Assembly: GCA_015487535.1 (NCBI GenBank)
Contig: WFPN01000327.1
Span: 1-7,113, forward strand
From: Aquificaceae bacterium
Lineage (GTDB): Bacteria > Aquificota > Aquificia > Aquificales > Aquificaceae
Direction: 5' to 3'
DNA length: 7,113 nucleotides
Of the stretch, positions 1-5,399 are shown piece after piece; the first letter of the stretch is position 1; each line of letters begins with the position of its first letter. The notes below the pieces were generated by a model. That model was not told where the DNA came from and searched no databases. It saw nothing but the letters and a program-made list of their open reading frames with translations. Made by a program: the position numbers and the translations under genes.

Positions 1-740
1 CCATGGACATTAACCAGCTCGAGGACGCGGTTAAAAAGTTCAAGCCGAAGGTGGTCATGCCTGTCCACCTCTACGGGGGCATGGCCGACATGGAAGGGAT
101 AATGGAACTTTCGGATAGGTACGGTTTCTACGTGGTAGAGGATGCAGCCCAGGCCCACGGGGCCGAGCTTAAAGGGAGGAAGGCCGGAGCCTGGGGGCAT
201 GTGGGGGCTTTTAGCTTCTATGCTTCTAAAAACGTTCCCATGGGAGAAGGGGGAGCGCTGACAACGAACGACCCAGAGATCGCAAAGAAGATAAGACAGT
301 GGATAGACTTCGGAGATCACCCCGCCTTCAACGTGAGGATAACGGAGTTTCAGGCTGCTATAGGAACTTTGCAGCTGAGGAAGCTACCCCAGAGGAACGA
401 GCGCAGAAGGGAGATAGCGAAAACGTACTCCAGCAGGCTCGAGGGGATATTCGAGCTTCCCAAGGAGAGACCCGATAGCTACCACGTTTACCATCTATAT
501 ACCCTCAGGTATCCAGAGAGAGAAAAGGTCTTGGAAAGGTTGAAGGAAAAGGGTGTAGATGCGAGGGTTTACTACACCTACCTTCTTCACGAGCTCAGAG
601 GATCGGAGCATCTCCCGACCCCGAACGCGGAGAAGTTCAGGAAAGAGGTCTTTTCCATACCCGTTCATCCGTACTTGAGCGACGAGGAGGTGGACCTAAT
701 CTGCGGTACGCTGACCGAGTTTTCCCATCTGGTAAGATAA
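1..740 (+). CDS. DegT/DnrJ/EryC1/StrS-family PLP-dependent aminotransferase, 3' part
   Basis: This is the C-terminal two-thirds of a sugar aminotransferase of the DegT/DnrJ/EryC1/StrS family, which transfers an amino group to a keto sugar nucleotide for surface glycans or other amino sugars. The 5' end lies outside the window: the ATG at 3 is an internal Met just before the conserved PVHLYG segment, so roughly 100 residues are missing. Counting from that Met, VEDAAQAHGA carries the expected pyridoxal-ring Asp (47) and Gln (50). SFYASKN holds the likely Schiff-base Lys (76), followed by GEGGA. N110 and R112 precede the family's TEFQAAIGTLQL stretch, which leads into a run of Arg/Glu-rich helix. 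The spacer between the Lys motif and that stretch looks shorter than usual. The substrate cannot be read from the sequence and no other sugar-nucleotide gene is visible here. The family call is secure; the specific role is unknown. Confidence 0.93.
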   Translation, partial: MDINQLEDAVKKFKPKVVMPVHLYGGMADMEGIMELSDRYGFYVVEDAAQAHGAELKGRKAGAWGHVGAFSFYASKNVPMGEGGALTTNDPEIAKKIRQWIDFGDHPAFNVRITEFQAAIGTLQLRKLPQRNERRREIAKTYSSRLEGIFELPKERPDSYHVYHLYTLRYPEREKVLERLKEKGVDARVYYTYLLHELRGSEHLPTPNAEKFRKEVFSIPVHPYLSDEEVDLICGTLTEFSHLVR

Positions 741-741
741 T
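711..741 (+). promoter_or_regulatory. Possible weak promoter for the biotin carboxylase gene
   Basis: Just upstream of the ATG at 749 lie CTGACC (711-716, 4/6 to the -35 consensus) and either TAAGAT (733-738, 16-base spacer) or GATAAT (736-741, 5/6 to the -10 consensus but a 19-base spacer). There is no Shine-Dalgarno-like sequence before the ATG. A transcript starting here would have almost no leader. The element lies inside the end of the aminotransferase gene, so read-through from upstream is an equally good explanation. Confidence 0.25.
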
Positions 742-748
742 TCCTTAG

Positions 749-2083
749 ATGCTCAAAAAGGTTCTGATAGCGAACAGGGGAGAGATCGCGGTCAGGGCGA
801 TAAGGGCCTGCAGGGAGCTGGGAATAAAAACGGTTGCCGTTTACTCGGAAGCCGATAAGGACTCCCTTCATGTAAGGCTTGCCGACGAAGCGATCTGCAT
901 AGGGCCTCCGGAGCCATCCCAGAGTTACCTGGATGTTCCTAGGATAATGTCAGCTGTGGAGATCTCGGGGGCCGATGCGGTCTATCCGGGCTACGGCTTC
1001 CTTTCCGAAAACCCCAAGTTCGCGGAGATCGTCCAGAAGAGTGGGGTAAAGTTCGTAGGCCCTTCCCCGGCCACCCTGGAGCTAATAGGGGACAAGATAA
1101 AGACCAAAGAGATAGCCAAGAGGGTGGGTCTGCCCTTGGTGCCCGGAAGCAACGGGGCAACGGATATGGAGAAGGCCCTCGATGTGGCGAGGGAGATAGG
1201 CTACCCGGTGGTCCTGAAGGCCTCTGCAGGGGGAGGAGGAAGGGGTATAAGGATAGTGTTCAACGAGAAGGAGCTCAGGGAAAAGTTCTCCATAGCCGTT
1301 CAGGAGGCCGAGGTCTCCTTTGGAGACGGCAGGGTCTATGTAGAGAAGTTCATAATAAACCCTAAACATGTAGAGTTTCAGGTTCTTGCAGACTCTCACG
1401 GGAACGTGGTGGTCTTGGGAGAGAGGGAGTGTTCCATCCAGAGGAGACATCAGAAGCTGGTCGAAGAGGCTCCCAGCGTGGCGGTTGAGGAGAGCAAAAG
1501 GAAGGAGATAGAGGAGGCTGTGATCGAGTTCTGCAGAGAGATAGGCTACGAGGGGGCCGGAACGGTAGAGTTCCTGATGGACGAGGAAGGGAACTTCTAC
1601 TTCATGGAGATGAACGGCAGGATCCAGGTGGAGCACCCGGTAACCGAGATGGTAACTGGGATAGACATAGTCAAGTGGCAGCTCAGAATCGCCGCGGGCG
1701 AGAAGCTGAAGGTGAGGAAGGTAAGGAGAAACGGATACGCCATAGAGATGAGAATAAACGCCGAGGATCCGAATACCTTCATGCCCTCCCCAGGCAAGGT
1801 CGAAGAGCTCGTCCTGCCAGGAGGTATGGGTGTGAGGGTCGATACGCACCTATACGCGGGCTACTCCGTGCCCCCCTACTACGACTCACTGTTGGCCAAG
1901 CTCATAGTTTGGGGGGAGACGAGGGAGGAGGCTATAAGTAGAGGTCTCAGGGCCCTGGAGGAGTTCATAATCTCGGGAGAGGGTCTCAAGACGAACATAG
2001 AGTTCCACAAAAGGCTACTGAAAACCAAGGAGTTCAAGGAGGGTAGGCATCACATAGGCTTCGTGGAAGAGATGATGGTCTAA
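749..2083 (+). CDS. accC: Biotin carboxylase subunit (AccC/PycA-like)
   Basis: This ATP-grasp enzyme carboxylates the biotin carried by a partner protein, using bicarbonate and MgATP. It would serve acetyl-CoA carboxylase (fatty acid synthesis) or a two-subunit pyruvate or 2-oxoglutarate carboxylase. At 444 residues it matches E. coli AccC (449). The N-terminal domain starts with KVLIANRGEIA. The central ATP-grasp domain shows K116, K157, the Gly-rich loop GGGGRG (161-166), H207, K236, E274 and E287. N289 and R291 are also kept, as is R335 in the C-terminal domain (MRINAEDPNTF). Residue 290 is Gly where AccC has Thr. SGEGLKTN near 409-416 is two residues longer than the E. coli segment. No biotin carrier or carboxyltransferase gene is visible, so the parent complex is undecided. 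The ATG follows the aminotransferase stop by 8 bases with no clear ribosome binding site. The fold and reaction are certain; the symbol is a best guess, with pycA or cfiB as alternatives. Confidence 0.9.
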   Translation: MLKKVLIANRGEIAVRAIRACRELGIKTVAVYSEADKDSLHVRLADEAICIGPPEPSQSYLDVPRIMSAVEISGADAVYPGYGFLSENPKFAEIVQKSGVKFVGPSPATLELIGDKIKTKEIAKRVGLPLVPGSNGATDMEKALDVAREIGYPVVLKASAGGGGRGIRIVFNEKELREKFSIAVQEAEVSFGDGRVYVEKFIINPKHVEFQVLADSHGNVVVLGERECSIQRRHQKLVEEAPSVAVEESKRKEIEEAVIEFCREIGYEGAGTVEFLMDEEGNFYFMEMNGRIQVEHPVTEMVTGIDIVKWQLRIAAGEKLKVRKVRRNGYAIEMRINAEDPNTFMPSPGKVEELVLPGGMGVRVDTHLYAGYSVPPYYDSLLAKLIVWGETREEAISRGLRALEEFIISGEGLKTNIEFHKRLLKTKEFKEGRHHIGFVEEMMV

Positions 2084-2700
2084 AAGAGATCTCTGAGGTT
2101 CTCCTCCAAACTGCTCTCGCCCTTTGAAAGTAAGCCCACCACGTACTTGCCTATTATGTCTGCCTCCACGTTTACCAGATCCCCGGGTTTCCTTACCTTC
2201 AGGTTTGTGTTCTCGAAGGTGTGGGGGATGATGTTTATCGAGATCGAGCCCTCTCTGACGTAGTTTACGGTAAGGCTTATCCCATCGATAGCTACGGAGC
2301 CCTTTTCTACGAAGAACCTCATCTGGTCAGAAGGCACCTCTATAACCAGCTCCCTGTGCTCGCCGAGGTTTCTGAAGCTAAGGATCCTGGCGGTGAAGTC
2401 AACGTGTCCGAGAACGAAGTGTCCTCCAAGCCTGGAATCCGCACGAAGAGCCCTTTCCAAGTTCACAAGATCCCCTCTCCTCAGGAAGCCCAAGTTAGTC
2501 CTGCCGAAGGTCTCTGGGGAAACCTCAAAGGTAATTATCCCTTCTCTGACCTCCACGGCTGTCAGACAGGCTCCGTTCACCGCAACGCTGTCCCCCACCT
2601 TTATATCTCCCAGCCTCGTTCTCACTGCCAGCCTGCCGCCTGCTGAACCCTTAGAGAGGGAAACGACCTCACCGAGGTCCTCCACTAGGCCCGTGAACAT
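2080..2700 (-). CDS. ribE: Riboflavin synthase, alpha chain
   Basis: This enzyme dismutates two molecules of 6,7-dimethyl-8-ribityllumazine into riboflavin and a pyrimidinedione, the last step of riboflavin synthesis in the cytoplasm. The 206-residue protein has the two tandem lumazine-binding barrels of the family. The N-terminal barrel begins MFTGLVE and holds S38, C45 (NGACLT), H94 and H99 (LGGHFVLGH), which match E. coli S41, C48, H97 and H102. The C-terminal barrel repeats the pattern as VAIDGISLTV (136-145). Length and start agree with the family. The ATG directly follows the stop of the PyrK-like gene, and a near-perfect Shine-Dalgarno sequence lies inside that gene, so the two are surely co-transcribed and probably translationally coupled. 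The TAG stop shares the bases CTAA with the TAA of the converging biotin carboxylase gene. No FMN-riboswitch-sized leader exists. The gene is called ribE or ribC depending on the organism. Confidence 0.97.
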   Translation of the reverse strand: MFTGLVEDLGEVVSLSKGSAGGRLAVRTRLGDIKVGDSVAVNGACLTAVEVREGIITFEVSPETFGRTNLGFLRRGDLVNLERALRADSRLGGHFVLGHVDFTARILSFRNLGEHRELVIEVPSDQMRFFVEKGSVAIDGISLTVNYVREGSISINIIPHTFENTNLKVRKPGDLVNVEADIIGKYVVGLLSKGESSLEENLRDLF

Positions 2701-3456
2701 CTATAACACCACCTCCTCCGCCCTAAAGACCGGACCTTCCCAGCACACCCTCCTGTAGCTCCCCTCTGGATCCCTGACCACGCATCCGAGACACACACCC
2801 CATCCGCAGGCCATCCTCTCCTCGAGGGACATATATACGACGTGCCCTGTCTCCTTGGAGATCTTTTTGATAGCTTTCAGCATCGGTTTGGGGCCGCAGG
2901 CGGAGACAGTCCAGGAGGCGTCGAACTCCCTGAGGACTTCAGTTATCAGACCCTTCCTCCCTGCGCTCCCGTCGTCAGTGTAGAGTATGTACTCAAACCC
3001 CTCCTCCCTGAGCCAGTCGAGCATACCCAAATGCTCGGCGGATCTGGCCCCATAGACGAAGACCACCTCCCTACCCATGCTTCTGAGCTCCTTCCCGTAG
3101 AGGGAGAGGCCCGCAAGTCCAACTCCTCCTCCGAGGAGGAGATGCTTGTCTCCCTCGTAGCTGAAGAGCCTCTTACCCAGAGGACCGAAGGCTCTTATCC
3201 TGTCCCCCGCCTTCATCTGGGACATCAATGTGGTCCCTCTACCGACCACGTCGTAGAAGATAAGAAGCTCATCTCCCCTCACGTCCCCAACGGCAAAGGC
3301 TCTCCTACCCATAGGATCGTAAGTGGGGGAGACCTCAAGCATCAAAAAGTGTCCTCCCTTTATGCGGTGAGCGATCTGGGGTGCACGTAGCTTCATAAGC
3401 CATAGCCGTCCGGAGAGGTAGGTGTTCTCAGTGATGGTCAGCTCACAGTCAGTCAT
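2701..3456 (-). CDS. pyrK: PyrK-type dihydroorotate dehydrogenase electron-transfer subunit (FAD/2Fe-2S)
   Basis: This ferredoxin-reductase-like protein passes electrons between a partner dehydrogenase and NAD, in pyrimidine synthesis with PyrD if it is a true PyrK. The 251 residues show an N-terminal FAD barrel with RRAFAVGD (51-58) at the place of the usual Arg-Pro-x-Ser flavin motif. A nucleotide-binding domain follows, with LLLGGGVGLAGL (106-117) and the CGPKPML motif (187-193). The C-terminal [2Fe-2S] loop has Cys 217, 222, 225 and 238, spaced 4, 2 and 12, matching the PyrK pattern. The Pro and Ser of the flavin motif are both Ala here. No pyrD lies next to it: downstream is riboflavin synthase, upstream is a divergent gene. 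Related subunits serve other enzymes, such as SudB or NfnA types, so the physiological partner is open. The ATG is 24 bases from the divergent gene and has no ribosome binding site. Family confident, exact role moderate. Confidence 0.85.
   Translation of the reverse strand: MTDCELTITENTYLSGRLWLMKLRAPQIAHRIKGGHFLMLEVSPTYDPMGRRAFAVGDVRGDELLIFYDVVGRGTTLMSQMKAGDRIRAFGPLGKRLFSYEGDKHLLLGGGVGLAGLSLYGKELRSMGREVVFVYGARSAEHLGMLDWLREEGFEYILYTDDGSAGRKGLITEVLREFDASWTVSACGPKPMLKAIKKISKETGHVVYMSLEERMACGWGVCLGCVVRDPEGSYRRVCWEGPVFRAEEVVL
2709..2719 (-). promoter_or_regulatory. Strong Shine-Dalgarno for riboflavin synthase
   Basis: Read on the minus strand, the end of the PyrK-like gene contains GGAGGAGGTGG. 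This includes AGGAGGTG, almost fully complementary to the usual 16S rRNA 3' end, about 8-10 bases before the ATG at 2700. It fixes that start and gives ribE its own strong initiation signal within the two-gene transcript. Confidence 0.85.
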
Positions 3457-3471
3457 CTTTTACATTATATT
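3442..3471 (+). promoter_or_regulatory. Candidate promoter for the plus-strand envelope operon
   Basis: TATATT (3466-3471, 5/6 to the -10 consensus) lies 9 bases before the ATG at 3481. A weak -35 candidate, CTCACA (3442-3447, 4/6), sits 18 bases upstream inside pyrK. It overlaps the minus-strand -10 element, so the two promoters would be back to back within 24 bases. No ribosome binding site separates it from the ATG. This is the only non-coding upstream region for the run of genes to 6975. Confidence 0.4.
3457..3469 (-). promoter_or_regulatory. Candidate promoter -10 for pyrK-ribE, near-leaderless
   Basis: On the minus strand the hexamer TATAAT (3469 to 3464) matches the sigma-70 -10 consensus exactly and ends 7 bases before the pyrK ATG. 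Transcription from it would start at about 3457, giving a leader of zero to a few bases. No good -35 is seen at 16-18 bases spacing; that region falls in the start of the opposite gene. There is no Shine-Dalgarno sequence, consistent with leaderless translation. Confidence 0.5.
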
Positions 3472-3480
3472 TTTAGTTCT

Positions 3481-3891
3481 ATGGGGAGATTGCTGGTCCT
3501 TCTGCTGACACTTTTCTGCCTTCTGTTCGCCTCCCAGTGGTACCCTGACTTTAGGAAGGGTGTGGAGGTCGCCAGGAAGGAGGGGAAGCTCGTTCTCGTT
3601 TACTTCTACGAGGAGGGCTGTAACTACTGCAAGTACATGGAGGAAGTAGTGTTCGTAGAGCCGGAGGTCAGCTCCCTTATGGAGAGGGCCTTCGTGGTGG
3701 TTCCCGTGGACACGGAGGACATTCCCCATTACCTTGACAAAAGGTTTAGGGTTTACGGAACCCCCACCTTCTTCATATACGATCCAAATAAGGATAGGAT
3801 CGTGATGCAGATATTCGGAATGCAGGAGAGCGACGAGTTTCTGGAGCTACTGAAGAGAGCCTGTTCCAAGGTTAAGGTGAAGAGCTGTTGA
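3481..3891 (+). CDS. Exported thioredoxin-fold protein with CNYC active site
   Basis: A 136-residue periplasmic thiol-disulfide protein. The N-terminus has a short basic start and a hydrophobic core (about residues 4-16) ending LFA-SQW, which looks like a signal peptide cut near residue 17; an uncleaved anchor is possible. The thioredoxin fold follows, with YFYEEGCNYCKYM carrying the CxxC (C47, C50) and GTPTFFIYD carrying the cis-Pro (P95). CNYC resembles the SoxW/thioredoxin-like subgroup more than cytoplasmic CGPC thioredoxins. Two further Cys, C128 and the very last residue C136, lie outside the core. The protein is likely a reductase or disulfide exchanger for envelope proteins; partners are not evident. 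It is the first gene of the plus-strand run and its TGA overlaps the kdsC TTG start. It has no ribosome binding site, only an AT-rich leader. Fold secure, specific role unknown. Confidence 0.88.
   Translation: MGRLLVLLLTLFCLLFASQWYPDFRKGVEVARKEGKLVLVYFYEEGCNYCKYMEEVVFVEPEVSSLMERAFVVVPVDTEDIPHYLDKRFRVYGTPTFFIYDPNKDRIVMQIFGMQESDEFLELLKRACSKVKVKSC
3874..3880 (+). promoter_or_regulatory. Shine-Dalgarno that selects the TTG start of kdsC
   Basis: AAGGTGA sits 7 bases before the TTG at 3888, inside the end of the thioredoxin-like gene. Because TTG is a rare start, this well-placed site is the main sequence support for it. The only nearby alternative, Met15, would remove the first strand just before the catalytic Asp motif. 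Confidence 0.7.
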
Positions 3892-4409
3892 GCCTGAGGG
3901 AGAGGGCACTGAGGCTAAAACTCCTTCTGATGGACGTGGACGGCGTTCTGACCGACGGCAGGCTCTATTACACGGAGGAGGGAGAGAGGTTAAAGGTCTT
4001 CAACGTCCACGATGGCCTGGGGATAAAGCTCCTTCAAAGGATAGGTATATCGACAGGGGTCATATCCGGTAGGGAGTCCGAGGCCCTCAGAAATCGCCTT
4101 CTGGAGCTCGGAATAGAAGAGATATACATGGGAAGGTTTCAGAAGGACGGGATACTGGAGGAGATATTGAAGAAAAAGGACCTGACCTATGAAGAGGTCG
4201 GGTTTGTGGGGGACGATCTGGTTGATATACCCGTGATGAGAAGGGTTGGTTTTCCCGTAGCTGTCCGGAACGCCCCGGAACTGGTAAAGAGGTTCGCAGT
4301 CTATACCACCTTGAGGAAAGGGGGAAAGGGAGCGGTGAGGGAGGTGGTCGAGCTCATACTCAGGCTCAGGGGAGATTACGGGGAGCTTGTGGGAAAATAT
4401 CTGGGATGA
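3888..4409 (+). CDS. kdsC: 3-deoxy-D-manno-octulosonate 8-phosphate phosphatase (KdsC)
   Basis: This cytoplasmic HAD-superfamily phosphatase (C0 type, without a cap domain) removes phosphate from Kdo 8-phosphate to give Kdo, the inner-core sugar of lipopolysaccharide. The 173-residue protein has HAD motif I as MDVDGVLTDG with nucleophile D16 and acid/base D18. Motif II is S60 in VISGR, the motif III Lys is K86 in GRFQKDG, and motif IV is GDDLVDIPVM with D109, D110 and D113. The C-terminal GGKGAVRE (145-152) is the KdsC tail that reaches a neighbour's active site in the tetramer. The start is TTG, overlapping the previous stop as TTGA, with a good Shine-Dalgarno. The stop overlaps the lptC start as ATGA. 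The order kdsC-lptC-lptA is the classic LPS cluster, which strengthens the call. Confidence 0.95.
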   Translation: MSLRERALRLKLLLMDVDGVLTDGRLYYTEEGERLKVFNVHDGLGIKLLQRIGISTGVISGRESEALRNRLLELGIEEIYMGRFQKDGILEEILKKKDLTYEEVGFVGDDLVDIPVMRRVGFPVAVRNAPELVKRFAVYTTLRKGGKGAVREVVELILRLRGDYGELVGKYLG

Positions 4410-4903
4410 AGTTCCTCTTCCTGCACGCTGCCTTCGTCCTGCTTTCGGTCGTCTCCCTCGCTTACATAGAGAAGCTCAGCAGGGAGGCGAAGGTTTTTAT
4501 CCGCGAAAAGAGTATAGCTCAGGAGGTCAGCATAAAGGTCTTCGGAGAAGGTGGGGAGGAGTGGAAGGTAGAAGGGAGGGAGCTCGTCTCCCTTGGAAAG
4601 GAGATACATCTCCTAGGTGTTCTCCTGAGATCCGCGAGCGGATACGTGGTCAAGGCGGACTCCATAACCTTTTTCAGGAATAAGAACAAGGGGGAGCTGA
4701 AGGGAGGTGTGGAGATAAGGGGCGAGGCTCTCTTCGTGAAAACGGACAGAGCCTTCATAGACTTCAACAGAAATTTACTCTACGGGGACGGGAAGGTAAT
4801 GGTATGGAGGGGAAGGAACTTCGTAGAGGGAAAGGGTTTTAAGGCTTACCTTAACCCTCTGAGGGTTATAATAGGAAGGGTAAAGACCAAACATGAGGTA
4901 TAA
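4406..4903 (+). CDS. lptC: LPS transport protein LptC (membrane-anchored periplasmic bridge)
   Basis: This 165-residue protein has one N-terminal membrane segment (about residues 3-20) and a periplasmic domain with the alternating beta pattern of the OstA/LptC jellyroll. In the family it takes lipopolysaccharide from LptBFG and passes it to LptA. Readable family features are VEGRELVSLGKEIHLLGV (about 55-72), ADSITFF, LKGGVEIRGEALFVKTDRAFID and LLYGDGKVMVWRG. These match the usual order of a gain-of-strand repeat, then a threaded-strand edge. LptC diverges fast, so context counts: kdsC lies before it with a 4-base ATGA overlap, and lptA follows with an 11-base overlap. There is no convincing ribosome binding site, so translation is probably coupled to kdsC. 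It is somewhat shorter than E. coli LptC (191). Confidence 0.85.
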   Translation: MKFLFLHAAFVLLSVVSLAYIEKLSREAKVFIREKSIAQEVSIKVFGEGGEEWKVEGRELVSLGKEIHLLGVLLRSASGYVVKADSITFFRNKNKGELKGGVEIRGEALFVKTDRAFIDFNRNLLYGDGKVMVWRGRNFVEGKGFKAYLNPLRVIIGRVKTKHEV

Positions 4904-5399
4904 ACTTATCTCACTCCTGCTACTCCTGGGTGTATCCTTCTCCCAGCCGATAACCGGCGAGGCACAGAAGCTCGAGTTCAAGAGAGACAGGATAATCTAC
5001 AAGGGGAAGGTAAAGCTCATAAGGGGAGAGTCCGTCCTCAGGGCAGATAAGGTGGTGATCCTCTTAGATGAGAGTGGGAAGCCGGTAAAGGTGATAGCAA
5101 CCGGAAAGGTCAGGTACGTGGAGGCCAGCAGAAGAGCGTTTTCCGATTACGCCGAATACGACCTCAAGAGGGATGTGATCGTCCTCAGAGGCAGGGCCAG
5201 GGTGGAAGAGGACAAAAATCTTTTAGAGGCCGACGAGATAGTGTATGATAGGAAGAACGAAACCCTTCAGGCGAAAGGGAAAGAAGGAAAGGTCAGGACC
5301 ATATACATAGAGGAGGCAGAGAATGAAAAAGTCGGACATAACGAGGGAAATAGCCCGCAGGAGGGGAATACCCCAGAGGAAGGCAAGGGTGATCGTTGA
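4893..5399 (+). CDS. lptA: LPS transport protein LptA (periplasmic, OstA-like) with extra C-terminal tail
   Basis: This 168-residue protein has a signal peptide (about residues 1-17, ending VSFSQ) and then an OstA-type beta jellyroll. In the family it polymerises head to tail to carry lipopolysaccharide across the periplasm from LptC to LptD. Repeating strands typical of the fold are visible: IIYKGKVKLIRGESVLRADK, VIATGKVRYVEASRRAFSD, AEYDLKRDVIVLRGRARVEE and LLEADEIVYDRKNETLQAKG. The fold should end near residues 135-141. The last 25 residues are a hydrophilic Glu/Gly/Asn-rich tail coded out of frame over the start of the HU-type gene, so the tail may be an accident of that overlap. A GGAAGGG lies 12 bases before the ATG, rather far, and the 11-base overlap with lptC suggests coupling. 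lptB does not follow, unlike the common order. Confidence 0.87.
   Translation: MRYKLISLLLLLGVSFSQPITGEAQKLEFKRDRIIYKGKVKLIRGESVLRADKVVILLDESGKPVKVIATGKVRYVEASRRAFSDYAEYDLKRDVIVLRGRARVEEDKNLLEADEIVYDRKNETLQAKGKEGKVRTIYIEEAENEKVGHNEGNSPQEGNTPEEGKGDR
5310..5316 (+). promoter_or_regulatory. Strong Shine-Dalgarno of the HU-type gene, inside lptA
   Basis: GAGGAGG sits 6 bases before the ATG at 5323, within the coding frame of lptA. It is strong and well spaced, so it supports a start at 5323 even though that places the first 77 bases of the HU-type gene on top of the lptA tail. Confidence 0.85.

Noticed and set aside
3..5. ATG at 3 as the true start of the aminotransferase
   Set aside because: Family alignment puts this Met well inside the large domain, about 100 residues from the N-terminus. 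The gene is cut by the window edge.
1082..1849. Long open frame (255 codons) on the minus strand opposite the biotin carboxylase gene
   Set aside because: The translation has no recognisable motif and is rich in His/Leu/Tyr/Pro, as expected from the complement of AGG- and GAG-rich coding. The plus-strand gene is unmistakable.
2085..2094. Palindrome AGAGATCTCT at the biotin carboxylase/ribE convergence, considered as a bidirectional terminator
   Set aside because: The arms are five bases with no loop, there is no T-tract on either side, and it codes for conserved-frame residues at the end of RibE. It is too weak to be a terminator.
2700..2760. FMN riboswitch upstream of riboflavin synthase
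   Set aside because: There is no leader: the upstream gene's stop codon abuts the ribE ATG, and the region before that is coding sequence.
2221..3390. Several plus-strand open frames (121-182 codons) opposite ribE and pyrK
   Set aside because: They are antisense shadows of two well-conserved minus-strand genes and show no family motifs or ribosome binding sites.
4387..4683. Alternative plus-strand frame (98 codons) over the kdsC/lptC junction
   Set aside because: It is Arg/Gly-rich and without motifs, and it is incompatible with the ATGA-coupled lptC frame, which has a clear membrane anchor and family pattern.
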